Part shown: piece by piece, positions 1-29,577 of the stretch | Numbering within the stretch: position 1 is the stretch's first letter | Layout of the letters: every line of letters starts with the position of its first letter | Source of the DNA: Engraulis encrasicolus | Taxonomy: Eukaryota; Chordata; Actinopteri; Clupeiformes; Engraulidae | Length of the DNA stretch: 64,000 bases | Direction: 5' to 3' | Assembly (NCBI RefSeq): GCF_034702125.1 | Contig: NC_085862.1 | Coordinates: 12,498,081-12,562,080, forward strand | Notes under the pieces: model-generated | Database searches by the model: none | Told to the model about the DNA's origin: nothing | What the model saw: the letters and a program-made list of their open reading frames with translations, nothing else | Made by a program: the position numbers and the translations under genes

Positions 1-1160
1 TTGAATTTGACTTCATTTAACCTGTAACAAGGTGAAGTTACTGAAAGAGGAAAGATATCAATGATTTTAACATGCTTCCATTTATTTCACAAAAAAGGAG
101 AACTAAGTCCTAACTTTTAAGTTGACAAATATTCAAATATTACATACTATAACACATTTGACGTGTAAAATTAAAACAGTTACTCTCCTGTAGGCAGTGG
201 GACCATTTGGTCAGTGCAGTTTTGGTTAATGACACATTGAGAATGAATTGGACTTTTATTTTGATACCGCTTTCTGCGAGTTTTGCGCTTAGGATGAATC
301 AGCTGCTTCCTATCATGAAACTGCCGGCCGTGAGAGTGATAGAAGTAACATCAGAAGTCAAATTCAATTTTAAATGAACAAGTGAGAGGGTTAAGTTATG
401 TTAAAATGTAAAAGTTAAGGTAACAAATAATTTAAAAAGATCGTTTTTTTTAGAAGTGTATACAATACACAAGAATGTTTCAAAAAACTCCTGTGAAGCT
501 GAGACTGTTAAAACAGTCAAATTTTATTTTGGTTATAGTGTTAAAAATCAATGTTAACTAGGCAACAGCACAAAGTTCCCTTCATTCCATCAGAGTTTAA
601 CTGGCTACATATCAGGAATACAGTTTCCAGTTAAGGACAGCGCAGTGAATCTGGTGGATATGTTCAATTATCTCGCATTTTGCCGTCTGGAATCCCCATT
701 CAATGTCACGTGGATATCGCCTACACTAGGCTACTGTAACGTAAGTCATAGTCTACTTTGTTCTGCTAATCTGTCATTTTTTGTAAATTCATGTTCATTG
801 AATTTAAATTGGTCAGAATAAAGGCTGGGGGCAGTCGCTTGCGTTAACGTGGAGAGAGAGGGGGGAAAGGGAGACGCTGCTGACCGACCTGCACTTGCGC
901 AGGCTACTGTAGCCTAGTCAGCTGGTGCATGCTGTTACATTATGCCTTTCAGTTGGCTGATAAAAATCAGTCTTTCCACACTCAATACCCTACGTAGTCT
1001 TTGTGTTGTATGCTTGTAAAAGTAGTAGGATTTTAATTGCGTCGTCCGCTGGTGTTTTTTTTTTTGGAAACCGTGGGCAACGTGCGGTTGCGCAGTACCC
1101 CGTTCCGTGACATGCAAACCGTACGGTTTCGGTTTGCTACGCAAACCGTACCATACCTAA
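1..1160. other. No exon recognised (upstream numa1 intron or flank)
   Basis: AT-rich sequence with no reading frame resembling NuMA and no convincing exon bounded by splice sites. A short purine-rich patch lies at about 850-890. Short near-palindromic pieces around ACCGTACGGT at 1110-1155 resemble the decayed end of a DNA transposon. Confidence 0.5.
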
Positions 1161-2345
<1,185 letters not shown>

Positions 2346-2383
2346 TGTGTGTCTGTCTGTCTGTCTGTCTGTCTGTCCTCCAG

Positions 2384-19273
<16,890 letters not shown>

Positions 19274-19330
19274 ACAGGTTTTACTTTTGATTCTCACATC
19301 TACGCAGTCGGGCATGAACAGGATATCTTG

Positions 19331-19341
19331 GCGCGCGCGCG

Positions 19342-19412
<71 letters not shown>

Positions 19413-19413
19413 C
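19331..19413. repeat. (GC)n-(AC)n alternating purine-pyrimidine tract
   Basis: A (GC)n run passes directly into (AC)n, more than 80 bp of alternating purine-pyrimidine, in the probable numa1 3' UTR. Confidence 0.93.
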
Positions 19414-19552
19414 GTGGGTTCTTTCCATTATTCTACCTCCCGTCCTCAGCCTGTGCTTGAAGCCTCACGCTTCGCTTACGCCCTGCCTCTGTGGAGAAAA
19501 CGATAAAGTTGCCTAGCAACAGAAACTTTTAGAGGACTTTTCCCCATTTAAC

Positions 19553-19717
19553 CAGTGTTGCCAGATGTGTCTGATCAAATCCTGCCCAAAAGTTTCTCAA
19601 AATGCGCTAAATTCCGCCCAATTTCAGCAAACTACATTGACTTCTATGGGCCCAAAACGGCAGAAAAAAACCCCCACCAAATGGCCAATCTGGTAACCGC
19701 CCAATCTGGCAACACTG
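19553..19717. mobile_element. hAT-type MITE in probable numa1 3' UTR
   Basis: Inverted ends CAGTGTTGCCAGATGTG and CAATCTGGCAACACTG bound 165 bp. Flanks are CATTTAAC (19545-19552) and CATTTAAT (19718-19725), a 7/8 match to an 8-bp duplication. No coding capacity. Confidence 0.82.
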
Positions 19718-20880
19718 CATTTAATACATTCAATACCAGCCGTTTTTTTAAATTTAGCTGTAGACTCCCAGCCAATTTCATAATTTTTTGTCGTTTTTTG
19801 AACAGCCACCGAATATTTTGTCTTCAACCCACAGACACGGAGCTTGTTCGAAAGCCCAAAAACTCAGCTGTCTGTATATTTTTACGGTTTGTTTGTAGCT
19901 TATACCATTCCGAAGTTATTCCACTTTAAGCGAGCACTTGTTTAGGTAAAAATAGCGTTTTTCAACATTCGAACTGAGATAAAGCCTTTTTTGTCACGGG
20001 TGCGCTCTGACTCTCCGAGTTTAAATTGAGGGTCTAAATACATTTTCATGCCCGAAGAACAACTCCAGTAGCTTCCAAGTAAACTATCGATGCAAAAATC
20101 ACCTGGTCAGGCTATAGTTCAGAGCCACATCATCTGAAATGCTAGCTAGCTAATGTCACTTGACTGGCAGTTTTCGTTCTGTAGATAAAAGTAGACGTGC
20201 CAAAGTACTCACCCAAAATTAGGTTATAATAAAACTCAAATACTCTGTGTAATAAAATGCACAGATGATGAAATATCCAGATTCTGACTTTGTAGGAGTT
20301 TTGACTTTGTATGCGTTTTCATGATCTATGTCAGTTCTGTTCATCACACAGAATGTGCATTAGAATGTGTAGATTCAGAATCCCATTAAAAAAAAAATTG
20401 GGAGCCAACGCATGGGAGGCAAAACATATTTTTACGTGACTTGGTAGTGAATGTGTTAATAACCCGACTGCAAATGAGGAAATGACAATTGAATTGGATT
20501 AAACTTCTGTCATTGACTTCTTGCAACGTCATCACAAGGCCATGAGCACTTGGGGAGGACGGGAGATAGGATAGAGGAAATAAGCTAGTGACTCTTGTTC
20601 TGCTAGTTTGGGGTGTGGTTCACTTGGTGTGTTTTAAGACTGTCATTTATACACACATGCACACACTGTTGGTTCCAGCTCAGGTCTGCGGTTCACTTCA
20701 CTTTGGTGTGTTTTGAAGTTGCAATTCACACAAATGTGATCGAGTAGTTTGTTTGGATTAATCCCAGTGTTCTCTGTCTGTTTTTGTTTTTCTAGATCAT
20801 GCTGTAAAGAAGACCCCTTTTTTCTCTATTTTAATTTCTTGTTTGTTATTCAGATATTTTTTCTTTTTTCCATTTGTATC

Positions 20881-20886
20881 AATAAA
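20881..20886 (+). terminator. Candidate poly(A) signal AATAAA for numa1
   Basis: First clear AATAAA after the stop codon, about 1.6 kb downstream, followed by TG-rich sequence (GTGCGTGTGCGTGCGC at about 20930) that would suit a downstream GU element. Confidence 0.5.
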
Positions 20887-21299
20887 GATGTATATACTTT
20901 TAATATAAAGCATGTCTGTATGTTTGAGTGCGTGTGCGTGCGCGTGTGTGTGCGTAAAACACAGACCCTGCTAAAATTTGTATTTTTATTTCTCTGTGTG
21001 TTTCATACGATGTCAAATAGCTTTAACTTTTTTTTTCTTTTTACAAAATGATTGTCTGGTTGCCCCTGAATATGTCAAATGGCACAACAGCAATAAAATA
21101 TCTTTTTAAAATCTTAAATCCTTTTTTTTGTTGTTTAGTTAGTAATTAATTGTTGTCTGTCTTTATTTTATATTTTTGTCTGTTTCAGTGTATGATCAAG
21201 AAAAGATTTCTTTCTTTTCTTCTTTTATATATATATGTAGTCTTGTTTTTTGTCTGTTTTAGTGTATGTTTCCCCAAGAAAAGAAGTATATCTTTTCTC

Positions 21300-21405
21300 C
21301 CTTTTATATGTTCTGTATGTTGACGTCTTGTTTGATATATCCTGTGTGGACCCCAGGACGAGTAGCTGATATGTTTATCAGCTAAGGGGGATCCTAATAA
21401 AATAT
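21300..21405 (+). mobile_element. LINE 3'-tail-like fragment
   Basis: GTGGACCCCAGGACGAGTAG followed by CTAAGGGGGATCCTAATAAA resembles a tail often seen at the 3' end of fish LINE copies. Short, and recognised only from memory. Confidence 0.4.
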
Positions 21406-21571
21406 CAAACATCAAAATATGTAATATTGGGTTTTTACTTTAAACTACACAGAATATTTTGTGATTGACTTTTTTTTTGTTTTTTCTTTTTGTTCAAAGA
21501 TTTACACAGAAACCTGAACATCCCTTGTCTGCCCACCACCCACCCCAACCCCCAACATACCACCACATATA

Positions 21572-23232
21572 CAGTTAGGGCCATAAATATTTGGACATCT
21601 GCACAATTTTCATGTTTTTGGTGCTCTACACCATCCCAATGGATTTGAAATGAAACAAACGAGATGGACATTAACAGCAGACTTCCAGCTTTAATATGGG
21701 GGTGTTTGCGTCCAAATCGAGTGAACTGTGACGGAATTATGACATTTTCTGTCAGTGCCACCCCATTTTTAAGGGACCAAAAGTAATTGGACAGTCTAGT
21801 ATTTATACATCAAACTTTTTATTTTTAATTATTTGGTTGCAAATACTTTCCAGTCAGTTACAGCCTGTAATTTGCAATCCATAGACATCAATAGACACTG
21901 GGTTTTATCCCTGGTGATGCTATGGTGAGCTCTCTATTGCAACAGTCTTCAGTTCCTGCTTATTCTTAGGGTATTTTCCCTTCAGTTTTGCCTCCAGCAA
22001 GTGAAATGCTTGCTCAACCATACTCAGGTGAGGTGATTGACTGGGCCATTGAATAATATTCCACTTTTCTGGGGTAGAAATGGCTTAGTGGCTTTCAGAT
22101 GAAGCTTTGGGTCATTGTCCATCTGCACTGCGAAGCATTGTCCAATCAGTCCAGAACCATTAGGTTTAATATGACATGATAATGTAGCCTGAAATTCTTC
22201 AGAATTCATCCTGTGGCTTTTGTCAGTAGTCCTCATCATCAATAAATACAAGGGGATAATCGTATTGACAGATATGCATGCCCACACCATGACACTACCA
22301 CCACCATGATTCACTGATTGGGTGGTATGCTTTGAATCATGAGCAGTTCCTTCCCTTCTCTATACTCATTTCTTCCCATTACCCTTGTACAAGATGATTT
22401 TTGTCTCCTCTGTCCATAGGATGTAGCTCAAGACCTATACAGTCTTTTTAAGACTTTGTTTGGCAAAGCCAAATCTGGTATTGCTATTTCTGATGCAATC
22501 AATAATTTATATCTTTTAGTGAACCCTCTGTATTTCCTATAGTGAAGTGTTCCTCAATGTTTTTGATCTTTTTCTGGATTGTTGCCTTGGACATGTCTCC
22601 ACCGTTCACCTGGACACTGTTCTACATCTGGCCAACTGTTGGGAGATGGGTTTTTGTTCACCAGATACAGAATATTGTCTGTCATCCACAGCATTTGTCT
22701 TCCATGTCTGCCAGGTAATTTGGTGTTGCTCTGGTATTTCTTTTTTCCAACATTCTGAACTCTTTAATTAATCATATTCAATGTTTCCCCATCTCTCAAA
22801 TGGGTTTGTTTTGATTTTTTTCCACCTTATGATGGCTTGCATCACTGATGGTGACAGATGGACTTTGGATCTCATGGATATTCCGTAAAAATATATGGAA
22901 ATGCAAATGGAACACTTCAAATGAACTCTAAGACCTTGTATTGACATCTTGGTGATTGTGTAGTATGGGAATAACACACATCTGACTGGAAAATAGCTGA
23001 GAAGCCTACTGTCCAATTACTTTTGATCCCTTGAAAAGTGGGCAACACACACAAAAAGCGTTGCTATTTCATTCCTGTTTATGCTATATGGATTTTAACA
23101 CCTTCACATTAACGCTGAGAGTCTACAGTTAATGCACAGCTCGTTTGTTTTATTTCAAATCCATTGTGGTGGGCTATAGGGTGGAAAAGGAAGATAATTG
23201 TGTTGCTGTCCAAATATTTCTGGCCCTAACTG
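21572..23232. mobile_element. Decayed Tc1-like transposon
   Basis: Inverted ends CAGTTAGGGCCATAAATATT and its complement ending CCCTAACTG, flanked by TA on both sides, span 1,661 bp. The minus strand carries broken transposase pieces with GGGSVMVWACIS and MDNDPK (about 22314-22024), with frame breaks elsewhere. Confidence 0.92.
22024..22314 (-). pseudogene. Tc1-like transposase remnant
   Basis: The frame reads NHGGGSVMVWACIS and later FAVQMDNDPK, both Tc1 catalytic-core landmarks. It lacks the first D block and the final NPIENLW block in frame. Not functional. Confidence 0.85.
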
Positions 23233-23399
23233 TATGAAGTTCCAGTTGTACTACATGGGCCATTTGCACACAATGTGCATCACACAAACAAGGGAAACGG
23301 AATTTAAAAACAAAAAACACATTCTGCGTCACACCACATTTCAGTCAGATTCAGTGATAGATGAATAATAGTGTGCTTGCCAGTTACTTAATATCATTT

Positions 23400-23700
23400 T
23401 TGGGATCGGTATCGACCCCAATGCTTGTTCACTGTACTCATACTCGTCAAACACTTGCAGATACCAGGCACCAATACTGCTATTAGTCGAAACAACTTTG
23501 TTGAAAGCAACTTGGGGGGAAAAAACGCTGCCTCATACATTTATTAACATTTAAATCGGCTTGGAAATGGAGACAACAAATATCACAGGTGGAAAAAACA
23601 CACTGTGCATTTATTTTCATTGTATGTTGTGGGGGAAAGTATCAGTATCGGTACTCTGTATCGGCAAGTACAGGAATGAATGTGCTCGTACTCGTATCTT
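23400..23700. mobile_element. Possible small hAT-like element, decayed
   Basis: GGTATCGACCCCAATGC at the left and GTATCGGTACTCTGTATCGG at the right contain matching inverse motifs around TACTCGTA and GTATCG. Ends and target duplication are not clear. Confidence 0.35.
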
Positions 23701-25205
23701 TTTTTTTTTTTAAGTGGTTTAGTGCCTCCCAAATCATTTTATCACATAAACTGATTGCAGTGGGATTATATTGTAATTGAATGTTGTATAGTAACAGACA
23801 CATTCTTAACCCTCTGGTATTTTTCTAAATAGCTTTTGATGAATCATTCTAAAGCTGAAAAAAAAAAGTTGTCTGCCCATTGAATAGATGACTAATTTAG
23901 TCGCTATGAAATTTCCTGTAAAGCAATCTTTATAGTCAGGGTCATTTTCCCAAAAAGTTGACACCTGAAGGCAAATCATGTTAATTTTCGGCATACAACT
24001 GATTTAGGGGTAATCAAGGATGCTGAATCCAAATCTGCCGTATGCCGGACGCAAAAATGTACCGAAATGCCTCAAACGGGCAAAACCCAATATGGCCGCC
24101 GCCACCGTGTTAAAATCCTGCAATCACTTTTCTTTTGTACTAAATAAGGTATGAATTTGAAAATAGCACTTATTTGTATGTTTTCAGACATGGGGAAAGC
24201 CATTATGTCATCAGATTTAAGCTCAAAATGGAAGAAAATGCTTATGTCATTGGCTGGCAGCCATTTTTAAAGCAGAGAGCCTCATATTGTCAGCGATTTT
24301 TTACATTTTTACTAATCTTTCAAGATCCACTGAAAGAAAATGCTCTTTGTCTCTGTGAACACAAATACTACAGAAAACTGCACTGAACTGTCTACTTTCA
24401 CCTGAAAAAAGAAGTTTGTGTCTACCTTTTTCCATTCTTTAGTTATGGGCAGTAGAACATGGGATGACACCACAAAAAAGCACTGATTGTTGACCCCAAA
24501 ATACTGCACTTCTCTCTGCCCATATTTTTGCTTTAAGGACATATTGTCTTTGATAGTGTTCATGTTTGATGTGCAACATTTTCAGGGGGTTTGAAGGTTG
24601 CTTAATGCCAATATTATGTATAAATAAATGTATATTCCCATAGTACATCAAAATGAAGGAATCCAATATGGCCGCCGTCACCATTCTACAGTGTACGTAG
24701 AATGGTACATTATGTAGCATTAGGTTTTCATAAAGGGAGAATTAATTTCCATACTCAGATTTAAGATAGATATCAAAGGAAATTATTTCCGTGTAGTCTG
24801 AATTCATGATTGCAACAGGAACATAGGGTGACGCCACAAAAAGCAATATTTTTTTAACCCAAAATACTGCACTTGTCTCAACCCACATTTTTGCTTTAAG
24901 GACAAATTGTCTTTGATAGTGTTCATGTTTGATATGGGGGTTTTGAAGGGTTCAGGGGTTTTGAAGGGTGCTTAATTCAAATATTCAAATATGCTGTGTA
25001 TTAGGCTCAAAAACCTCTTTAATAGGCCTACCTCAAAATGAATTAATCGAATATGGACGCCATCACCAGACAAGGTGGACTCTTAATTACATTGTAGCTA
25101 TAGGTTGTCATACATGGAGAATTCATCTCCATACTCAGATTTAAGATTAGAATCAAAGGACATGATTTCAGTATAGGTTGAATTCATGTTTACAAGTGAC
25201 AGTTG

Positions 25206-26310
25206 ACTTTCATGTCAATAAGCTGTTCATTTGAATGAAAATGTTTTCTCTACTTCCACTTTTATTTTAATGCTTATTATAACATGATGCAATATGTCCA
25301 CCTCAATCCACCTCTTCCATTATGAGACAAATTTACACACATAAGTCTGAATGTGCCTAAATATAATATGCACATCTACATTTTGTGCATTAGGAATTCA
25401 TTGTTTGCCGATTTTATTGCGGCGCTTACATTATGTCTTTGAATGGTGGAAAGGTGAAACGTGGATCAAAACAGTTTATGTTATTGTGAGGAATTTTAAC
25501 TCATTCCCAACCATTAGGCCTATCAACCTCCTCCTCTCCAGTGATTTGGCAGGACACACAATATCATGCACTGCATGGCACTTTTGCTGCAAATGCAACA
25601 AAAGCAAAGTAAAACATGACGTTTTGCAGTGATCAGTCCTATCTAATTCAGATGTCACATGGTTACATAAAATGCCCCACATGATCAAATCTCTATATTG
25701 AGTCAGGCCCACATACCCCTTCCTATCCTCCTGCCAGTCACCGAAGTGGGATGGGTGGTATTGGACAGGGCTTTAGTCCCACTGCTCCTGTATCTGCCAC
25801 TTATACATGGGTTCTCATTGTTTATCAACACAATGTTATGAAGAGGGGCAAGACACTGGCAGCCAACCATGTGAGCTAATTTTTTTGACAGACAGCGGTT
25901 TCCAACAATCAAAGGCTCAAGGCTGAGTTGTGCGCGGCTAGGTTTGCAGTCAGGTTATAAACAAAATTTAGAATCCATGTATTCTCAAGGCACACAAAGA
26001 CATCACAACTTGTGCTTGCCTCATCCAACACTGCATCTGCAAGAAGTGGCAGGAAGCGGGAAGGAAATGGTCGGAAAAATCAGGATAAGTTGTTGAACAA
26101 ACATGTCTGACGTCTATCTTTGGCGATGTAGGAACGTTTAACAGACATGTCTGACAGAATATCCTACCGTAGGATAAAATTACAATGTAGGACCATTTGT
26201 CAGAACACCGGCCAAATTCTACCGGCAACATTGCTCCACAGAAAACAATAGTATCAGAAGTAGTGTGGAGTCAAGTCTCTTGGCGGAAGTACGTAGGATG
26301 GTTAATAAAG
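25206..26310. other. Centre of the long-armed element, no gene seen
   Basis: AT-rich sequence; the short frames show no known domain. No splice-bounded exon is evident. Confidence 0.5.
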
Positions 26311-26735
26311 GCTAATAAAAATGGGCACCCTCCTGTCTTTCTCATAGCACATGAACACAATATTCAAAAAAGGACATTCCAAGTCAGCAAGGACATTCTG
26401 ATTTTTGATACCTCCTCCTCGTATAACTTAACCCATTGTGTCCTGGAGACATATGTACAGGTTTTTCAGGATCTTGAGATTTTAGCTGTTTTATTAACTA
26501 TGTGGGTATGTTACAGCTGAATGAACACATTACAATGCAAGGGGAGGGTATTGGCTTTTAAATGTAACTCATTTCATGTTTGTATGTGCTTCGGAGGCTG
26601 AGCTATTGCGGATTTAATAGGAAGAGGGCACCCTTTCCCAAAAAGGGCTTAGGACAAAATGGGTTAATTAACAGACCATTTTTGAATATTGTGTTCATGT
26701 GCTGTGAGAAAGACAGGGAGGTGCCCATTTATGTG
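26311..26735. mobile_element. Inverted-repeat element with 55-bp arms
   Basis: Arms AATGGGCACCCTCCTGTCTT onward (26321) and the complement near 26678-26735 match over about 55 bp. A second inverted element lies inside it. Confidence 0.7.
26432..26663. mobile_element. TTAA-flanked MITE nested in the previous element
   Basis: TTAA at 26428-26431 and 26664-26667 flank inverse ends ACCCATTGTGTCCT and AGGACAAAATGGGT. TTAA duplication suggests a piggyBac- or Kolobok-type origin. No coding capacity. Confidence 0.75.
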
Positions 26736-27590
26736 CCTAAGCACCTTAAAACTACCACTTGCTCTTCTGCCTGCCCTTGGCTCTCTCTCTCCAGCTGAGC
26801 ACCGTTATTGATACACTGCAGATGTACATTCCAGTATATTTTAACTAGGCCAATTTAAAGTCTATAGGCCTACTTGCAAAATTCTACCAACAGAAGATAA
26901 CAGACAGACTCTCTTTTCCTCCTGCTCCCCTGTTCAGCAGGGCTGGATCCCCGCATGGCTGCATGCTGAGCCCCCATCTAAAGTCTATCCGTCCATGACT
27001 GCAGTATGCAGCAAAAGGGACTGAAGGTGGCAGCCTGGTGTACAGAGACAGAGACAAATTTCTCTAGCTCTGAATGAAAAGAAAACCAAAGAGATCATTG
27101 CTGCCTTCAGGAGGCACACCTATAGCGAGAATAGACCTAGCCCTCTCTGAACCGCCCACTGTCTCAACAGAGCTAAAACATTGTCTTGGACATTATCCTG
27201 GTTTTGAGTTCTTGGGTCTCTACAGATGTATCATTGGCACTACAGATGTATCATCAAAGTAAGGACCAAAGACTAAAACCACATTTCACACACATGGACT
27301 GTCTGACTGTTCATTACAATCTCTTGTTCCCCTGATCTCCTTCCATCCTCCGGTTTTTGTGCAATAATTGATACAGTGCAATGTGTTGAGCTGAATTCTT
27401 ACCGTACTACAGAACAAAGGCCAGCCTTGTAATTAATGGTTATAATTGTCACAGAGTGGCCATCTCAGCTGAAATATGTACATTAAGCAAGACAATCTAT
27501 GCAATAACTGGATGACTGATGTGCAATACTAGCCTGAGTATGTCCTTTGTGTATATACACACACACACACACACAATGCCACTCCCTCAT
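26736..27590. other. No gene seen
   Basis: Unique-looking AT-rich sequence with a short (AC)n near 27556-27574. No exon or repeat recognised. Confidence 0.4.
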
Positions 27591-27596
27591 CTGTTC

Positions 27597-27657
27597 ACTC
27601 TATTCTATTCTATTCTATTCTATTCTATTCTATTCTATTCTATTCTATTCTATTCTA
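27597..27657. repeat. (TTCTA)n pentanucleotide microsatellite
   Basis: About twelve clean units of CTATT before the tract breaks down at CTATATATT. Confidence 0.95.
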
Positions 27658-28828
27658 TATATTATTCACATCAGTCTGCCTCTTGATCCCCTTTATAGGC
27701 CTAGATATACAGTGATCTGAGCACAGCAATTAAACCGGCAAGCATGAAGTAATTCCCATTGTACAAAGGATAATATTAGAAAATATTTGATTTAGGGACA
27801 TTCAGGCTCTTGTGTGCATTTATTTTTTTATGGGCGAAGAGGTGTGGAAACATTGTGGGGTGGTTTGAGGTGGAAACATTTTTCATGGTATAATGCATTA
27901 AAAGTGTAATTGAAATAGGGAAAGATTTAAATACAAATGGTCAATTTATGGAAAAGAAAATCTCCTGTGGCAAACATGAATTCAGTCTACACTGAAATAA
28001 TTTCCTTTGATATCTATCTTAAATCTGAGTATGGAAATGAATTCTCCTTGTATGAAAACCTAATGCTACATAATGTACTTAAGAGTTTACCTTGTGTAAT
28101 CAAAGAAATGTACACTGTAGACTGGTGATGGCGGCCATATTGGATTCCTTCATTTCGATGTACTATGGGAATTAAAGGCATTAAGCGCCCTTCAAACCCC
28201 CTGAAAATGTTGTATATCAAACATGAACACTATCAAAGACAATATGTCCTTAAAGCAAAAATATGGGCAGTGAGAAGTGCAGTATTTTGGGGTCAAAAAT
28301 CAGTGCGTTTTTGTGGTGTCATCCCATGTTCTACTGCCCATAACTAAAGAATGGAAAAAGGTAGACACAAACTTCTTTTTTCAGGTGAAAGTAGACAGTT
28401 CAGTGCAGTTTTCCGTAGTATTTGTGTTCACAGAGACAAAGAGCCTTTTTTTCTGTGGATCTTGAAAGATTAGTAAAAATGTTAAAAATCGCTGACAATA
28501 TGAGGCTCTCTGCTTTTAAAATGGCTGCCAGCCAATGACATAAGCATTTTCTTCCAATCTGAGCTTAAATCTGATTACATAATGGCTTTCCACATGTCTG
28601 AAAACATAAAAATAAGTGCTATTTTCAAATTCATACCTTATTTAGTCCAAAAGAAAAGTGATTGCAGGATTTTAACACGGTGGCGGCGGCCATATTGAAT
28701 TTTGCCCGTTTGAGGCTTTTCGGTAGGGCCTACATTTTTGCGTCCGGCATACGGCAGATTTGGATTCAGCACCCTTGAATACCCCTAAATCAGTTGTATG
28801 CCGAAAATTAACATGATTTGCCTTCAGG

Positions 28829-29492
28829 ACCTTAAATAAGCACCTTTTCAGAAATCCTGCCTAGACTATTATGGGAAATGTTTGTTTCAAACATTTTTAA
28901 AATGAATACTTATTTTTGACAGGAATTTTGACGTCCAACTTGACTTGACTTCACGTCCAACTATAAACACACCTGACCTGACCATGCTCAAAAAATGTCC
29001 AATCAATCAGATTTCAAGATAGGTGACAAAACAGGTCATGTTGCATATATCTGCACATTATGACTGCATTGACAAGTTTGTTGCTGTCAATATTTTAATC
29101 TAGTCTACCCATACAGATAGAATTGCCATGAAGATCCCATTGATTATGATCTGCACCAGTAGACCTAACTGGTATCAGTTTTACATTACCTGAGGTTTCA
29201 GAGTGGTCTTATTTAATTAATAGAGAGAATTAAATGACAGGGCAGAAGGATGCAAAAATGAGCTGGCATTGGGGAGGGTAACGCCCATGTGTTCTCATGG
29301 TTTGTTTCATCTCTAGTTATTTCGATTCCCATCATGATGAAACAGAAAAGTGTTGTGACTCTTATTTTGACAATGTGAAATTCTCCACCATATTGAAACG
29401 TCACTGAGCAAAAGCAGTCTGGTTTGTGAATGAAGTGTAACGAAGAAAAATTAATGTTATAATGTTGGCTACAATAACTAGAACTAGTTACA
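28829..29492 (+). promoter_or_regulatory. Upstream region of rwdd3
   Basis: Lies between the long-armed element and the rwdd3 start codon. No TATA box at a sensible distance or CpG island stands out. The transcription start is unknown; the call rests on position only. Confidence 0.3.
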
Positions 29493-29577
29493 ATGTGCGA
29501 AGAAGCTGGTGACGAGATAGCTGCATTGTCTGCTATATACTGTGGAGAGGACGAGTTTGAATTGTTAGAAGACTCAG
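29493..29577 (+). CDS. rwdd3: rwdd3 exon 1
   Basis: ATG at 29493, then [20 protein letters not shown]; ends one base into the next codon before GTGAAT. Encodes the first helix and strand of the RWD fold. Confidence 0.9.

Larger units (their letters stand above)
19274..21097 (+). other. numa1: Probable numa1 3' UTR and end region
   Basis: The stop codon at 19273 is followed by non-coding AT-rich sequence with candidate AATAAA signals at 20881-20886, 21092-21097 and, beyond this span, 21396-21401. Within it are a (GC)n(AC)n tract (19331-19413) and a hAT-type MITE (19553-19717). Which poly(A) signal is used cannot be told from sequence. Confidence 0.5.
23964..28828. mobile_element. Unclassified element with inverted arms of about 860 bp
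   Basis: Left arm 23964-24819 and right arm 27965-28828 are reverse complements over nearly their whole length, ending CCTGAAGGCAAATCATGTTA on the left and its complement on the right. The inner half of the left arm (about 24446-24825) is repeated directly at about 24826-25205. The 2.7-kb centre has no recognised gene. It also holds two nested inverted-repeat elements. No target duplication was evident, so the class is open. Confidence 0.82.
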
